This document shows, one piece after another, positions 46,840 to 58,257 of a stretch of 64,000 bases of DNA (within the stretch, counting starts at the first letter, position 1; every line of letters begins with the position of its first letter). A model generated the notes under the pieces. The model saw only the letters and a program-made list of their open reading frames with translations, had not been told where the DNA came from and did no database searches. The position numbers and the translations under genes were made by a program. Source of the DNA: Rhexocercosporidium sp. MPI-PUGE-AT-0058. Lineage: Eukaryota > Ascomycota > Leotiomycetes > Helotiales. The stretch spans positions 1,302,001 through 1,366,000 of the forward strand of contig JAGTJL010000012.1 in assembly GCA_020746875.1 (NCBI GenBank). The letters are read 5' to 3'.

Positions 46840-47352
46840 ATGACCTGGTTATCAAAATCAATTACGGGCCTAGGCTTCCTGTTCCTGGCTCACGCGTACG
46901 TATTATACTTGTTTAGATACGGTGGATTTAAGCTAACCAGAACACCACGTAACAGTTGTTATTCCGCCCACGAACACTCTGCTCTTCACTCTGCCAGCAC
47001 AGCAGCCCTTTCCTCCATCTCAGCCCATGGTGCAACATCACTGACCGCCTCCTCACTACCGATCGACATTTCCATCGAGACCTTGGTTGCCATATTCACA
47101 GTCTGCCTAGGTCTAGTGCTAGGAACCCCCGAGCTCCGTCCTATACAGTGGCGCGTCTGGGCTGGCAAGATTGAGCGCGAGGGCGAGGCAGGATTCTCAA
47201 ACAGCGATGGGGATGTGGACAAGGACTACGTTGGCAACCCGTTCAGGCTTCTGGAGAGCCGGCCAGGATTTGTAGACATCCGGAAGCAGAGAAAGGAATT
47301 TGCGGCTTGGGTACGGGAAGGAGGAAGCATTGCCGAAGCTCCTAAGAGCTAG
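46840..47352 (+). CDS. EMC5: ER membrane protein complex subunit 5 (EMC5/MMGT-like)
   Basis: Small subunit of the ER membrane insertase EMC. Exons 46840-46895 and 46956-47352 give 150 aa. Two membrane helices are predicted: SITGLGFLFLAHACYSAHEH at the N-terminus, split by the intron (donor GTACGT), and ISIETLVAIFTVCLGLVLG. After the second comes the family motif PELRPIQWRVWAGKIEREG. The C-terminal part is soluble and charged. Reading through the intron also stays open, but splicing restores the conserved LAHACYSAHEHS sequence. Confidence 0.88.
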   Translation: MTWLSKSITGLGFLFLAHAYVLYLFRYGGFKLTRTPRNSCYSAHEHSALHSASTAALSSISAHGATSLTASSLPIDISIETLVAIFTVCLGLVLGTPELRPIQWRVWAGKIEREGEAGFSNSDGDVDKDYVGNPFRLLESRPGFVDIRKQRKEFAAWVREGGSIAEAPKS

Positions 47353-47758
47353 ATATGGGCGTTGGAGCGTATGGGGGAGTGTCTTTGCCCTGGGAATGAC
47401 AGTGAGGATAGCCTGGGAGTGCTCTCCATGCCTGGGGCAAGCTGGTGGTGTGCAGCTTGTAGGAAAGGAGAAACGTGCATAAACCATTAGACAATTGGTA
47501 AAGGGCATTCGGACGACAAATAAGACATGCCTCAGTGGTGACTACGAAGTATGTATTATATTCTGTTCCGCTCTGCATCCATGCTCTTCATCGGTGCCTT
47601 CCGTTTCCATCGCCTGAGCCATGGTCTGGGGGAAAGACCATCGGTGACCTCGACTTCTATCTCTGTTTGCCCCGTTTCTCCCAACCCAACCAACCTTTCC
47701 CCTCTTTACTTCTTCCTCTTCTTCTCAATCCCATCCTCCCACGTCAAGCGTCGCAAGA
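47353..47758. other. Intergenic, EMC5 3' flank and MSH5 promoter
   Basis: 406 bp, ending in a CT-rich tract before MSH5. No gene is supported. Confidence 0.45.
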
Positions 47759-50700
47759 ATGGCCTTCAAGCGTCGCCGCCTGGGTAGTGAAGCACCGTCT
47801 CATCGTTCTTCGTCTTCTCGTCCTCAGTCATTCTCTAGTTTAGGCTCCGTTCCACGGAGTCTTGCACAATCGTCCCCTGCGCTGCCACCTCTCCCGCGTC
47901 AAAACAGAATTTCCTTGAAAGCTCCTGGCTCAGAGTCCTCGGTGTTCTCTTCGCAGCGAGACCGTGATGTCGTCTGCACCGAAATCTACGAAACGGAGGA
48001 GGAGATCGAGGCTCGGGAGAACTCTGATGCTGTCAACGAGATTATCATGGCTATCGAACTCAAAAATCGCGGCACGATTGGATGCGCATACTACTCTGCC
48101 CGGGAAGAAAAGCTTTATCTGATGGCGGACATCAAGATGGCAGATCTTGATATGATCGAAACTCTAAAGCTTCATGTGCAACCCACCGTGATCTTGATCA
48201 GCAATCGATCGGACGAAAAGTTAGAAGACCACCTCAGCAAAGACGCTCGTGGAATCGACCGAGGAGATGAAGCGAGTAAGTTCTGAGTTACTTTCTATCC
48301 GTTGCTCTTGCTAACAACCCATACTCTAGATGATATATACGGCTCCTACATCCTTGATGCTCGTCCTACTTCCGAGTTTTCCCTAGAGAAGGCCAAGTTC
48401 AGGCTGCTCCGGCTGGATTTCAAAGTTGACGGGCAACCACAATTCGCGTTGACAACTCCTGCAAACGCTATGATTGGAGATGCACCTGATGAGATGGGTA
48501 GGCAAATGCGACTTGCTGGTTGCATTGATCTTGACAGTGAGCTTACGGTACGTTCACGAATAAGAGCTTCGTTGACAGCATGCTAAAATGGCCTAGATTG
48601 GATGTGCAGGTGCTGTGATGGAGTATATAGGACGAAGAAAAAGTGTTGACTACCTGCCAAACGACGAGGCTGCTCTGGCGGCATTCCGAATCCGCTCTCT
48701 CGAGCTGTTCTCCCTCTCAGATATGTTGTTTGTCAATGCCGATACTTTAGCATCACTACAGATCATCCAGTCCGAGAGTCATCCGAACTCACATATGCAA
48801 GGTCCAAACAAGTCAACTTCTGGAGCCAAGGAGAGTTTTTCGTTATATGGGCTTTTCACCCGCCTAGCTCATACCCCACAAGGAAGACAGAAATTGCGGC
48901 GAATATTCCTACGACCATCTGTAGATTTGGAAGTCATTGAAGAAAGACTACGAACAACAAGTACCTTGATCAAGCCAGAAAATGAGACCTCTCTAGCGAA
49001 AATAGTTAAACACCTCAAGAGCATCAAGGACGTACGATCTGTCATGGTGCACTTGCAAAAAGGCACCGGCGACAATCCTGGCCGAGGAATCCGCAAAGGT
49101 GCATGGGCGAACATCCGGAGCTTCACTTTCCATTCGCTGCATATTCTCGCGGCCGTCCGAGAGATCAAAGGCAGCCAGAACCTGGTGATCACTACCAAAT
49201 TCTTGGATGGGATACAAGGTGCTCGCCTGACTGCAATTGGCACAATGGTTGACGAAGTTGTGGACTTTGGACTATCAACAGAACAGCACCGGACAGTTGT
49301 TAAGACGGGCTTTGATGCTGAATTGGACAACATCAGAAGAAGTTACGATGGTCTCGACAGTATGCTTACTGAAGTTGCGACGCAAATCTCGAGCAGTGTC
49401 CCGGAGTGGGCCGCTCAGTATATCTCCAATTGTATATTCTTTCCGCAACTCGGATTTCTCACTGTTGTCCCTCTCGATCCGGAATCAGGTAAAGGAAAGT
49501 ACGAGGGTGAGGGAATAGAGAACGATGCATGGGAAAAGATGTTCGTCAGTAACGACATGGGATACTACAAAAACGTGAAGATGAAAGAATTGGATGGTTA
49601 TTTCGGCGATATCTACGGAGTAATCTGTGGTAGGTCGGCGAAGAATCATCCTGAAATTCTAGCTAATCGATTTGACCAGACAAAGAAATTGAAATCCTAC
49701 ATGCACTCGCAGTCCGGATCTTGGATCACGAACAATATCTTGTATCTGCGTCGGACCTCTGTGGAGAGCTTGACAGCCTTGTCGCCCTGGCCTTGGGAGC
49801 CCGCAGATATGCGTATAATCCACCCGAAATGACAACCACGAATGTCATTCGTATTGAAGGAGGTCGTCATCCTCTTCAAGAGCTCACCGTTCCAGCGTAT
49901 ATTGCAAATGGATGTTTCCTTGCTGGAGGCTCTGGAGATGAAGATGAGACTGGTGAGTTTGTTCGCGGCTCGGACGCAACGTCGACTGTTAGAGATAGTG
50001 TAGAGAATCCCAGTATGCTGGTCATGACTGGCCCGAATTATTCCGGAAAGAGCGTATATCTGAAGCAAAACGCTCTGATTGTCTACATGGCCCATATCGG
50101 CAGCTATGTTCCTGCGCACAGAGCAACCATTGGACTGACGGACAAAATATTGACGAGAATTGCAACTCGAGAGAGTGTGTCGAGGAACCAGAGCGCCTTC
50201 ATGATCGATCTTCAGCAAGTTGCTTTAGCCTTGGTCCTTGCCACGAACAGAACTCTCCTGGTAATCGACGAATTTGGGAAGGGCACCAATTCTTCTGACG
50301 GTGCTGGCCTGTGTTGTGGTGTTCTCGACTATCTCCTCAGTCTTGGGGTGTGTCGGCCAAAAGTCCTTGCAGCAACCCACTTCCATGAGATATTCGAGAA
50401 TGGATACTTGCAAGAAAGACCCGAATTATCTTTTGGTCACATGGAAGTTCGTGTTGATGCGGATGCTGAAGCGGTGGAAGATCAGATAACGTACCTCTAC
50501 AGTTTCGTATCTGGACGGAGCAACTCAAGTTTTGGGACTTCTTGTGCAGTGATGAACGGCATTGATCCAGCTATTGTGGATAGGGCAGACGAGTTGATCC
50601 TCATGGCAGCTAGAGGCGAAGACCTGGTGCTAGCTTGTTCTGAAATGACTCCGGATGAGGTCCAAAAGTACGAGGAAGCAGAACAAGTCGGTAGGCAATT

Positions 50701-50791
50701 TCTCGAGAAAGATTTCCCGCGCCCAGAAGACGTGCATCGAGATGGGATCGATATCCGAAGTCTGCTACAAGATGTTCTGTCATTGGCTTGA
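47759..50791 (+). CDS. MSH5: Meiotic MutS homolog MSH5
   Basis: Partner of MSH4 in the MutS-gamma complex that stabilises meiotic crossover intermediates. It does not act in mismatch repair. Exons 47759-48275, 48330-48547, 48597-49629 and 49680-50791 give 959 aa. After a Ser/Arg-rich N-terminus come the MutS connector and lever regions (LYGLFTRLAHTPQGRQKLR). The ATPase domain has Walker A TGPNYSGKSVYLKQ (about residues 706-719), Walker B VIDEFGKGTNSSDG and ATHFHEIFENGYL. GPNYSGKSVYLK and SAFMIDLQQVA are the MSH5 form, not that of MSH4 or MSH2. Frame is open throughout, so sexual reproduction machinery seems retained. Confidence 0.95.
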
Positions 50792-52106
50792 GCTAGTAAG
50801 CGGGAGGTGTGCTATTTTCTTCATTCATTTTGTTGTGTCATATTTCGCAATACCTGAGAAATGGGTTATTTCTATAAAAACGTAAGAGTTATGCTGCTCG
50901 GCTCTGCTATGTTGATGTTATAAAAAAAACAATGTTGTGCCAGATGAGCCTCTCTGGTTTCGTGATGGGACGATCACTGTTCTTCAAACAGCGGTTTTAG
51001 GATCAAGCGAAACGTGAATGAATCTGATCTCGATGATCATTGACGACACTTTCCACCCCTGGAGTTTGCCGAGGCATTCCCCCACTCAGTTGCATTAACA
51101 AAGTCTGTTTCAGGCCCATCCGTGATGACACAAGATCGTTGTTTAGGACAAGGAAGACTGCCACCGAGGAAAGGCCATCAACACGTTGCTCATGAGCCGA
51201 GGCTGTGAAGTCAGTTAGTCGCCTTCAGATGCCCACGGACTGACTCTGAAGAGCTCTTCCAGCGGAACATACTCCAAGTTAGCAGCATCACGGATAGCGA
51301 TACACGATTGAACTCTTGCCACCTGGCTACAAAGGGCAGATTCGGAAGTTGTTTAACGTCGGGTATCAACGTAGTTGCATACTCAGTAAAGGTACTTTTC
51401 TCGTGGAGCCTTGCGAAACATGGCAGGTCTTATTTTACCAGACTGACTTCCAACAGGAACCAATCGTCAATGCGGGCCAAGGTTTTGCTCTCCTTCGTCG
51501 GCCTTTGAACCTTTCGATATATTCGTCAGCCTCGCACCATTCCCTCGCGCTCCAATTCAATTGCCGCATATATCGGAAACAACGACAGGATGAAGACCCT
51601 GTACAGTTATATCACCGACGGAATTCCTCCGACACGTCTTCTCATTGGTACATCAAACCCCCAAAATAGCCGATCTACACGCCTTACACCATCACTGACA
51701 AGGTTCGTCGTTGTCATGGCATAACTAACCTTCAGTCGATGTTTGCGTCTGTCGGTATTTGTGGCAGATCGATTACGCGGTCTCGACACAATGCCTCCCA
51801 TGCCGCAGGCGCGCCTGTGGGATCATCAGAGGGATCTGAATCGGACACACCACACTGTCTTGGAATCACGTTGCAAAAAGTTTGACTCGAGTAGCTTCTG
51901 AAATAGGCAGGTAGACTCAAGACATTCAAGGGTTTGACTGCAAGATATAAGTATTGCACGACATCTCTCGGGACGGCTTTAGTTTTTCAAACAATAGAGT
52001 ATTTATCAACGACAGTACCTCAGTATCAGCGTCACTCAATTTCTCACCCGTACTCACTTTTCTTCCCAAAACGAAAAAAAACCCTCCACATACACACAAC
52101 TTCAAG
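50792..52106. other. Gene-poor stretch before the GPI-type gene
   Basis: About 1.3 kb with only short, unrelated open frames. The last 200 bp are AC/T-rich and probably the promoter and leader of the gene at 52107. Confidence 0.5.
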
Positions 52107-52470
52107 ATGCAATATTCCAGCCTCCTTCTCACTGTTCTCGCTGCTGGCATTGTTTCTGCTCAGGTGAGTCCACGATTTTCCAAGCAAGCCTGGAGTTCTT
52201 TACTGATAATCCCCATAGTCCGGGACCCAGTCCTCAGCTGCAACAAGGCCAACCGGCGGTTCCAACTCGACCTCAAGCGGCAGAGCCTCAGGGACAGGAA
52301 CAGGAACCTCCCCCCCAAGGGCAACTGGAACGACGAGAGGCAACTCCACCAACACAACCACCGGCGCGCCCATACAAGTAAGCGGCAACAGTGCACAGTC
52401 ACTGATGTCGCAAGGTGGAGGCCTGGTAACGATTGCTGGACTTAGTGTTGCGTTTGCGGTTTTCATGTGA
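52107..52470 (+). CDS. Small secreted Ser/Thr-rich protein, probably GPI-anchored
   Basis: Exons 52107-52163 and 52219-52470 give 102 aa. The first exon encodes a complete signal peptide (MQYSSLLLTVLAAGIVSA, cut after Ala, then Gln). The second starts with a low-complexity Ser/Thr/Gly region likely to be O-glycosylated, with possible N-glycosylation sites (NST, NTT). The protein ends with a hydrophobic stretch (GGLVTIAGLSVAFAVFM), preceded by small residues suitable as a GPI attachment site. There are no cysteines. Such proteins are common cell-wall or plasma-membrane components of filamentous fungi. The reading frame is only visible after splicing, so single-frame searches miss it. Confidence 0.75.
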
Positions 52471-53050
52471 TGGGATACTTGGTCCTTGGCAGGGTTATGT
52501 TGGGTCGGGATAAGGCCAGGGGAACTGAGGCAGGGAAAAGAAGGTAAATTGGGCATCGTGCCCGTCCACGTTGGGAGCAGGACTCTTGTGTATGGATTGT
52601 AAGAATAAGCTCGTTGGGTTAGCATTTATGAGGAGTTTGTCGGGATAAATGAAGTAATGATCATGAAACTTGATTCAATTGAAGTTCTCCGTTGTCTCTT
52701 GATACTGGCCTGTCCTGAAGTAAAACTATATCAGCCAGTCCTTGTATGGGCTTTAGAGGTGATAGACGTGTAGAAAGAAGTCCTGACAAGGAAGGTGGGG
52801 ACACTTTGGTGTGCGGGTCCACTTCTTCGAAAAAAATCTGTAAAACCTTGACCCCACACTTTTGACGGCTACCTGCAGCTCTGAAGGCTTGATCCTTCTG
52901 CCCAAAAAAACCCTTTCTCAAAGACACGGAGAAGTCTAGCTGCTTCGGTAGTTTGCCGTTCAATCTTCGGGGCATGTCTGAAAGGCTCTTGCTGTGGAAA
53001 TTTCTAGCGCAGTTATATCTTCGAATAGCAGTTGGACTCTCATTCACACT
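52471..53050. other. Intergenic between GPI-type gene and tRNA
   Basis: 580 bp. The minus strand is open from 53071 to 52661, but the product resembles nothing known. No gene is called. Confidence 0.45.
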
Positions 53051-53122
53051 GGCCGACTGGCCCAATGGCAAGGCGCTTGACTACGAATCAAGAGATTGCA
53101 GGTTCGATCCCTGCGTCGGTCA
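53051..53122 (+). tRNA. tRNA-Arg (anticodon ACG)
   Basis: Cloverleaf of 72 nt without an intron. The acceptor arm pairs GGCCGAC with GTCGGTC (one G-T pair), with an A discriminator. The anticodon arm is CTTGA-CTACGAA-TCAAG with anticodon ACG. The T arm is GCAGG-TTCGATC-CCTGC. Internal A-box (TGGCCCAATGG) and B-box (GGTTCGATCC) are present. A T-run (CTTTCTTTTT) about 25 bp downstream can terminate RNA polymerase III. Confidence 0.95.
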
Positions 53123-54084
53123 ATCAACTTAAATAAGGAAGCAATACTTTCTTTTTGCTGTTGTTTTCTAAGCTCTTTTACTCGGCAAGGTTTCCTGAAT
53201 CTGTGAGAAACCAGGACTGTGACATGTCAAGGAAGAAGATTTTTAGCTTCAACAATGAGCAGCCGGTCGATCTCCGTAGGGATTTTCATTTTCGTTTCCT
53301 TTTTGAAGTCTCTTCTTTCTTTTGGAACGTCTGCCAGTCTTTTGTCACCCTTTTGTTGCGGAAGAAAATATTTTCAGCGTCGGAAATGCTAAGCGAGAAA
53401 ACACAGGGGCAGAGAGGGTCAACACCACACAACGTCAACACATGCGAGTGGCCGCTTGGAGAGAAGGTACGGCATCTCTGAAATTGCATGATTATTTCGG
53501 TTTGCATTTGATTCAAACGTGCTGATTGTAGAAATGCCACCTTCGGCTCGAAGTCTCTGCCATAAGTTGTGAAATGCTACGTGTTGCATAGGATTGGGAC
53601 GCCTCGCGTAACCTCCCTTAAGAAATCTCCCTATCTATCTCTCTTATCGTACCATGAAATTCCTCGGCGAAAAAACAACGGTAAGAGACGTGGAGTGTCT
53701 CAAGACTCGCGTTTGCTGATAAATGTCCCGCTTCCGAGTCAACAGCAGCCCACTGGACCCTCTAGCTAATGCAATCGACCGCAGGAGCAATAGCCCTTGC
53801 CTAGTGGCAATTTGTTCTCGTTGAACTGTTTCAACTTGGAACAAACGGTAAGCTACTTATGTTATACTCGGAGATAAATCTTGTTTGCCACCTTTTCTCC
53901 GGATATCTTCAGGTAAAGCAACCAGGACACACATCAACTTTAGGTCTTTGAGGTCATTTCTTTCTGGTCTCGCTTGTCTGCTCAGGTTGGCGGTTGGCCA
54001 TTCTCAGAGATGATGATTTCGCTGAGAGGGTGAATACCGGAAGGATTTTATACAACCTAGTCTAGCAATCTAATACTATGCCCC
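53123..54084. other. Intergenic, tRNA to ABC fragment
   Basis: About 960 bp with no gene seen. Importantly, no nucleotide-binding domain or other missing parts of the adjacent ABC transporter are present. Confidence 0.5.
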
Positions 54085-55070
54085 ACTTTCTATCAGCTCG
54101 GAAATAGAATCGTTGACATGCAAAACCGCATGTTCACGAGCTTCCTTATTCTACTGATTCCGCCAACCATCGTCAATGCTGTCGTACCCAAGTTCTACCA
54201 GAACATGGGCCTCTGGCAGGCAAGAGAGCATCCATCTAGGATTTACGGCTGGGTTGCTTTCTGCACTGCCAATGTTGTTGCAGAAATCCCAATTGCGATT
54301 CTAGGTGCAACCATCTATTGGCTACTTTGGTACTGCCCAACGGGTTTGCCCACAGATTCTTCGACTGCAGGTTCCGTCTTCTTGATGACTATGCTCTTCT
54401 TCCTATTTCAGGCATTATGGGGTCAATGGTGAGTTTCTGTCTTCCCTTCACTGCCGATTGTTAAGACACAACTAACTCTGAGTGCAGGATTTGTGCTTTC
54501 GCACCATCCTTCACCGTAATCGCAAACGTTTTACCCTTCTTCTTCGTCATATTCTCGCTCTTCAATGGTGTCGTCCGACCCTACAGCCAACTATCTGTCT
54601 TCTGGCGCTATTGGTTGTACTGGCTCAACCCATCGACGTACTGGATTGGAGGAGTCCTAGCCGCTACACTTAGCGAAACGGAGGTCACATGCATGCCTCA
54701 AGAAGCAGCATACTTCAACCCCCCACCAGGGCAATCATGCTCCCAATACGCCTCAGCATTCGTCAACTCGGCCACTGGCTATCTCACGGACCCGGACGCC
54801 ACGACCAACTGCGGATACTGCCAATACAGCTCAGGCGTTGAGTACATGCAGACCCTGAATATTGAGCCCAAGGATAAGTGGAGATACTTCGGTATCTTCT
54901 TGGCTTTCTGCATCTCCAATTGGACATTGATCTATTTCTTTATTTACACTGTCCGCATCAAGGGTTGGAGCTTCGGAATCGGACGTCTCTTCGGATTTGG
55001 GGGCAAGTTGGTGGGAGCTATGAAGAGTCCATTTAAGCGCGGAAGTAAGGACGAGAAAAGCAAGGCTTGA
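54085..55070 (+). pseudogene. 5'-truncated PDR-type ABC transporter (TMD2 only)
   Basis: The C-terminal end of a pleiotropic drug resistance (ABCG/CDR) transporter. Exons 54085-54428 and 54488-55070 stay in frame to a normal stop, about 308 residues (roughly a fifth of a full ~1450-aa protein). Homology starts abruptly at TFYQLGNRIVDMQNRMF, in the family's TFWKLGNSVADLQNRMF region. It continues through LLIPPTIVNAVVPKFYQN, REHPSRIYGWVAFCTANVVAEIP, the last membrane helices and the Cys-containing outer loop (CMPQEAAYF ... CGYCQYSSG). Both nucleotide-binding domains and TMD1 are absent upstream, and a stop (TAG) lies just before the homologous part. It is most likely a relict. Translation from Met at 54118 is conceivable. 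Confidence 0.85.
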
Positions 55071-55635
55071 GATTAAGCATGCATTTAGATAAAAGGTGTG
55101 TAGATATTGTCATTTGCGGCGATAGCGTTTCCATAGATGGGCAGACAGCTACGAGATTTTGTAGACTTTAGTAAATGTAATGTTAGTAATACTTTCTGGT
55201 TTCATCTTAACGTTATCATATGTTTTATGAATTACTGATTCCACTTCATATGGCGAGAGCCTCGAGTAGTACATATATGTTTCGGAATTCTGGTTGATCG
55301 AGCATGGAGCGAGTTCATCTTGATGAGATGAGGCAGTAAGTATGTTGAGGCTTTGAAATTGGGTGGTTTCCAAGATCCGTTTTGCACAGCTAAGTTGCTT
55401 CTTGTTCTTTCTTCTACTCAACTACACCAAAGTACTTGACTGCAGTGCAGTGCAAGAATGGAACCGAGAGCTATGGTCAGTAGCAGATGGAGTCGAGGAC
55501 CAGATAATACTGAAAAAAAATCCCTTTACTGGCGCTGCAACTTCCATATCACGCATCGCTAGCTTGTAGTCACGAATTCTTCAAAAGGCTGATGTATGCT
55601 ATAAGTGTAGTTAAAGCCTAGGGAATATATATTTA
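55071..55635. other. Convergent intergenic spacer
   Basis: 565 bp between the ABC relict and the CLC gene 3' end. No coding feature is supported. Confidence 0.45.
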
Positions 55636-58257
55636 TTAATGTGCCAAGCCCTCCAGAAAAACAACGAGTCGTTTCTTGATAATCACACCAACGACTTTGC
55701 TGCTCCCTTCCTCAACAACAATCAGATGTCTCAGGCCCAGCTTTCCAAAAAATTCCACTGCATACTCCATTGGAGCCTTAGCACATATCGTCAAAGGAGT
55801 CCGATCCACAAACGTTGACACTATGCCTTCCAGCAAATCGACCGGCTCACCGTCAGTCAGGACTCCAGCTTCGTTAATGGCAAAATCCAGCTCGGCCTGA
55901 GCCAGATAGCCATGCAGCATCTTATTTGAATGGATCAAAACCAGCCCAGCATCCATGAGCCCACGAGCTTTTAGCTGGGAGAGCTTGGTGGCGAGAATTG
56001 ATTTGGAAACCTTGTATTCTGGTCCAACATCCAAGGTAATCTCTCTCATGGTCTGAGACGGCGGTATGAGTTCTTCCACCAATAGTCCCTTTTCTTGTAC
56101 AATACTTAGGGCGTGTTCAGGGTCCAGAAAGGGGTGTCCGAGAACGGTTTGTGCGAGATCATAGACACCTTCGCTGCTCAGCGCGTCGGCTACCCACTTT
56201 GCCACCATGATGGCAATCATAAAAGGCGGGATGTAATCTACTTCGCCAGTAAGTTCGAACATGATTACTGCCAGTGAAACGGTCATCCTGGATACTCCAG
56301 CTAGGAATGCCGCAGCTCCCACCATAGCAAACAATCCAGGAGAGCTGGTAGGAATGACTTGGCCGATAAGACGACCGAACAAAGCCCCTGCGTCCAAGGC
56401 CGGTATGATGATTCCTGATGGAACTTTGCAACCGAAAGTTACGATGGTAAGAAAGAGCTTGACTGTCGTCCCATACGCTAGCCAGCCGTAGTAAAGGCTC
56501 TTGTCTTCGAGTGCCTCTTGTTGACACACCCATGACCCTACTAGTTGTCGACAGTCCACCAGCAGGTTCTTGAGGATGACATCTCCAGCTTCACGCGTGA
56601 GGGGGTTTGGGAACTGCAGGAGAGCGGTGACTAAAACTACTAGAGAGAGTTCGAACACTGGGTGGTTCTTCATGATCGAGTATTTGCGGAAGGTTTTGGA
56701 CCAGAGGAAATTGGCTTGGCAAAATAAACCGCCGAAGAGCCCTCCTGACATACCTAGGAACACGAAGACGAGATAGTGGATTGGGTCGTAGTCGACTCCA
56801 TAGTTGGTTTCGAAGAGGACGAGTTTTCCTGTTCCGGTGGGATTGAGGGCTTTGAGTACGATTGCTGCGGAGAGCGAGCACACGAAAGCTCGCCAGAGGA
56901 CTTTTCTTGGGAAGTATGTGCTGATTTCCTAATGAAGTTCGTCAGTCAGGACCATGGGAGAAGAAAGGACTTGGAAATTACCTCGTAAGAAAAGAGGACA
57001 CCTCCAATCGGAGCACCAAATGCAACACTCAGACCGGAAGAACAAGCGACGCTCAACATCTCTCTCATTTTTCTTCCATTATCGCGGTACTTGGGGAACA
57101 GGCTCGCGACTAGGTACCCAACACACGTTGAGATGTGAACGAATGGGCCCTCTTTTCCCAAACACAAGGCTGTGGAAACTACAAAGGTGGCGCCTACGGC
57201 TTTGACGAATAGCACTTTAAAGTCTAGGAAGTGAGGAATCACAAAGCCTGACTGGGAAACATGTTAGTTGGTGCTTCGTTGCATGTCGTTAGAAAGCGAG
57301 GTAAGATCTTGGTTTCTTGTTCATCTGGGGGACAAAATAGATCTGAGGGTTGGAAGACTTACAAGGATAGTCTTTATCTCCGGGATGCCGCTGCCTGCTG
57401 CCATGCTGCCAAAATAACAAAGTCAGAATTTCCCTTCTAGAACAGACCTGGAATTTCAAAGTTCGAGGGGATTTCTAAGTCAAATATCGGAACTTCGAGC
57501 GTCTTGGAACGACTTGCGAGATGGAAAACGTACTACATGGATTTCCCCAATGGCTCTGAGCCTGCCTGAGCATCTTCATCGTCTTGTCGTACTGCAGGCA
57601 AATTGGCTTTGGTAGTCATCGTCACACCCCCGGCGATGATTCCAAACAGCAAAGCAAAGCCAACATAAATCCCAAAGCCTCCCCAGTAATTCTGTGACCA
57701 CATTTTCCACTCTGCACAGTATTCGCCCACCTCCTCCATGGAACCCAGAGGCGACCTTTCTAAACAGCATGATTCGCGACTCTGGAAGGGATTCGTGGAA
57801 CAGTATCCGACTTTGTAATCCGATATTGTGGCTTCTGCGACATCGACACAGAAAGCTACCAAAGCCGTGAATATGCCTATCAGGGAGGCTGCTATCCATC
57901 CTTGGCATGAATCATAACCTGCCAGGAATCTACCTTTCAGACTTGTTCGGGATTTGATCGCTCGATGTCGAAACGAATCTTTGATCTGGTGCAGACTTCA
58001 GTCAATTTGGGAAACTTATTGGTCGCTGAAAAGGCACTTACCAGATCATGTAACCAATCGATCGTAGTGTAGTCATTGTATGGTAATCGCTCCCCGATTG
58101 CGGTTCCACCTAGCTCATGTTCCTCCTTGGAGATATGAGACGAGACAATAGACGCCGCTTCGTCCTGGACTTGAGCATTCTGTTTCCGGGCTCTCAATTC
58201 CGTAATCTTTGGGTCTAGAAGTCTTGTGTGCTCATTGGCTTCCTCGTCGTGAGACAT
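55636..58257 (-). CDS. CLC chloride channel / Cl-H+ antiporter
   Basis: Voltage-gated chloride transporter family, related to yeast Gef1 and animal ClC-3/4/5 type proteins of endosomes and Golgi. Exons 58257-58042, 57985-57534, 57405-57363, 57251-56982 and 56928-55636 give 757 aa. Selectivity-filter motifs are present: GSGIPE (split by the second intron region), GKEGPFVH with the gating glutamate, and GAPIGGVLFS. A later helix motif is KVPSGIIIPALDAGALFGR. Two CBS domains make up the last 170 residues. The acidic, cytosolic N-terminus contains YNDYTTIDWLHDL, typical of this subgroup. An N-glycosylation-free, Cys-rich loop (CSTNPFQSRESCCLE) lies between the first helices. Confidence 0.94.
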
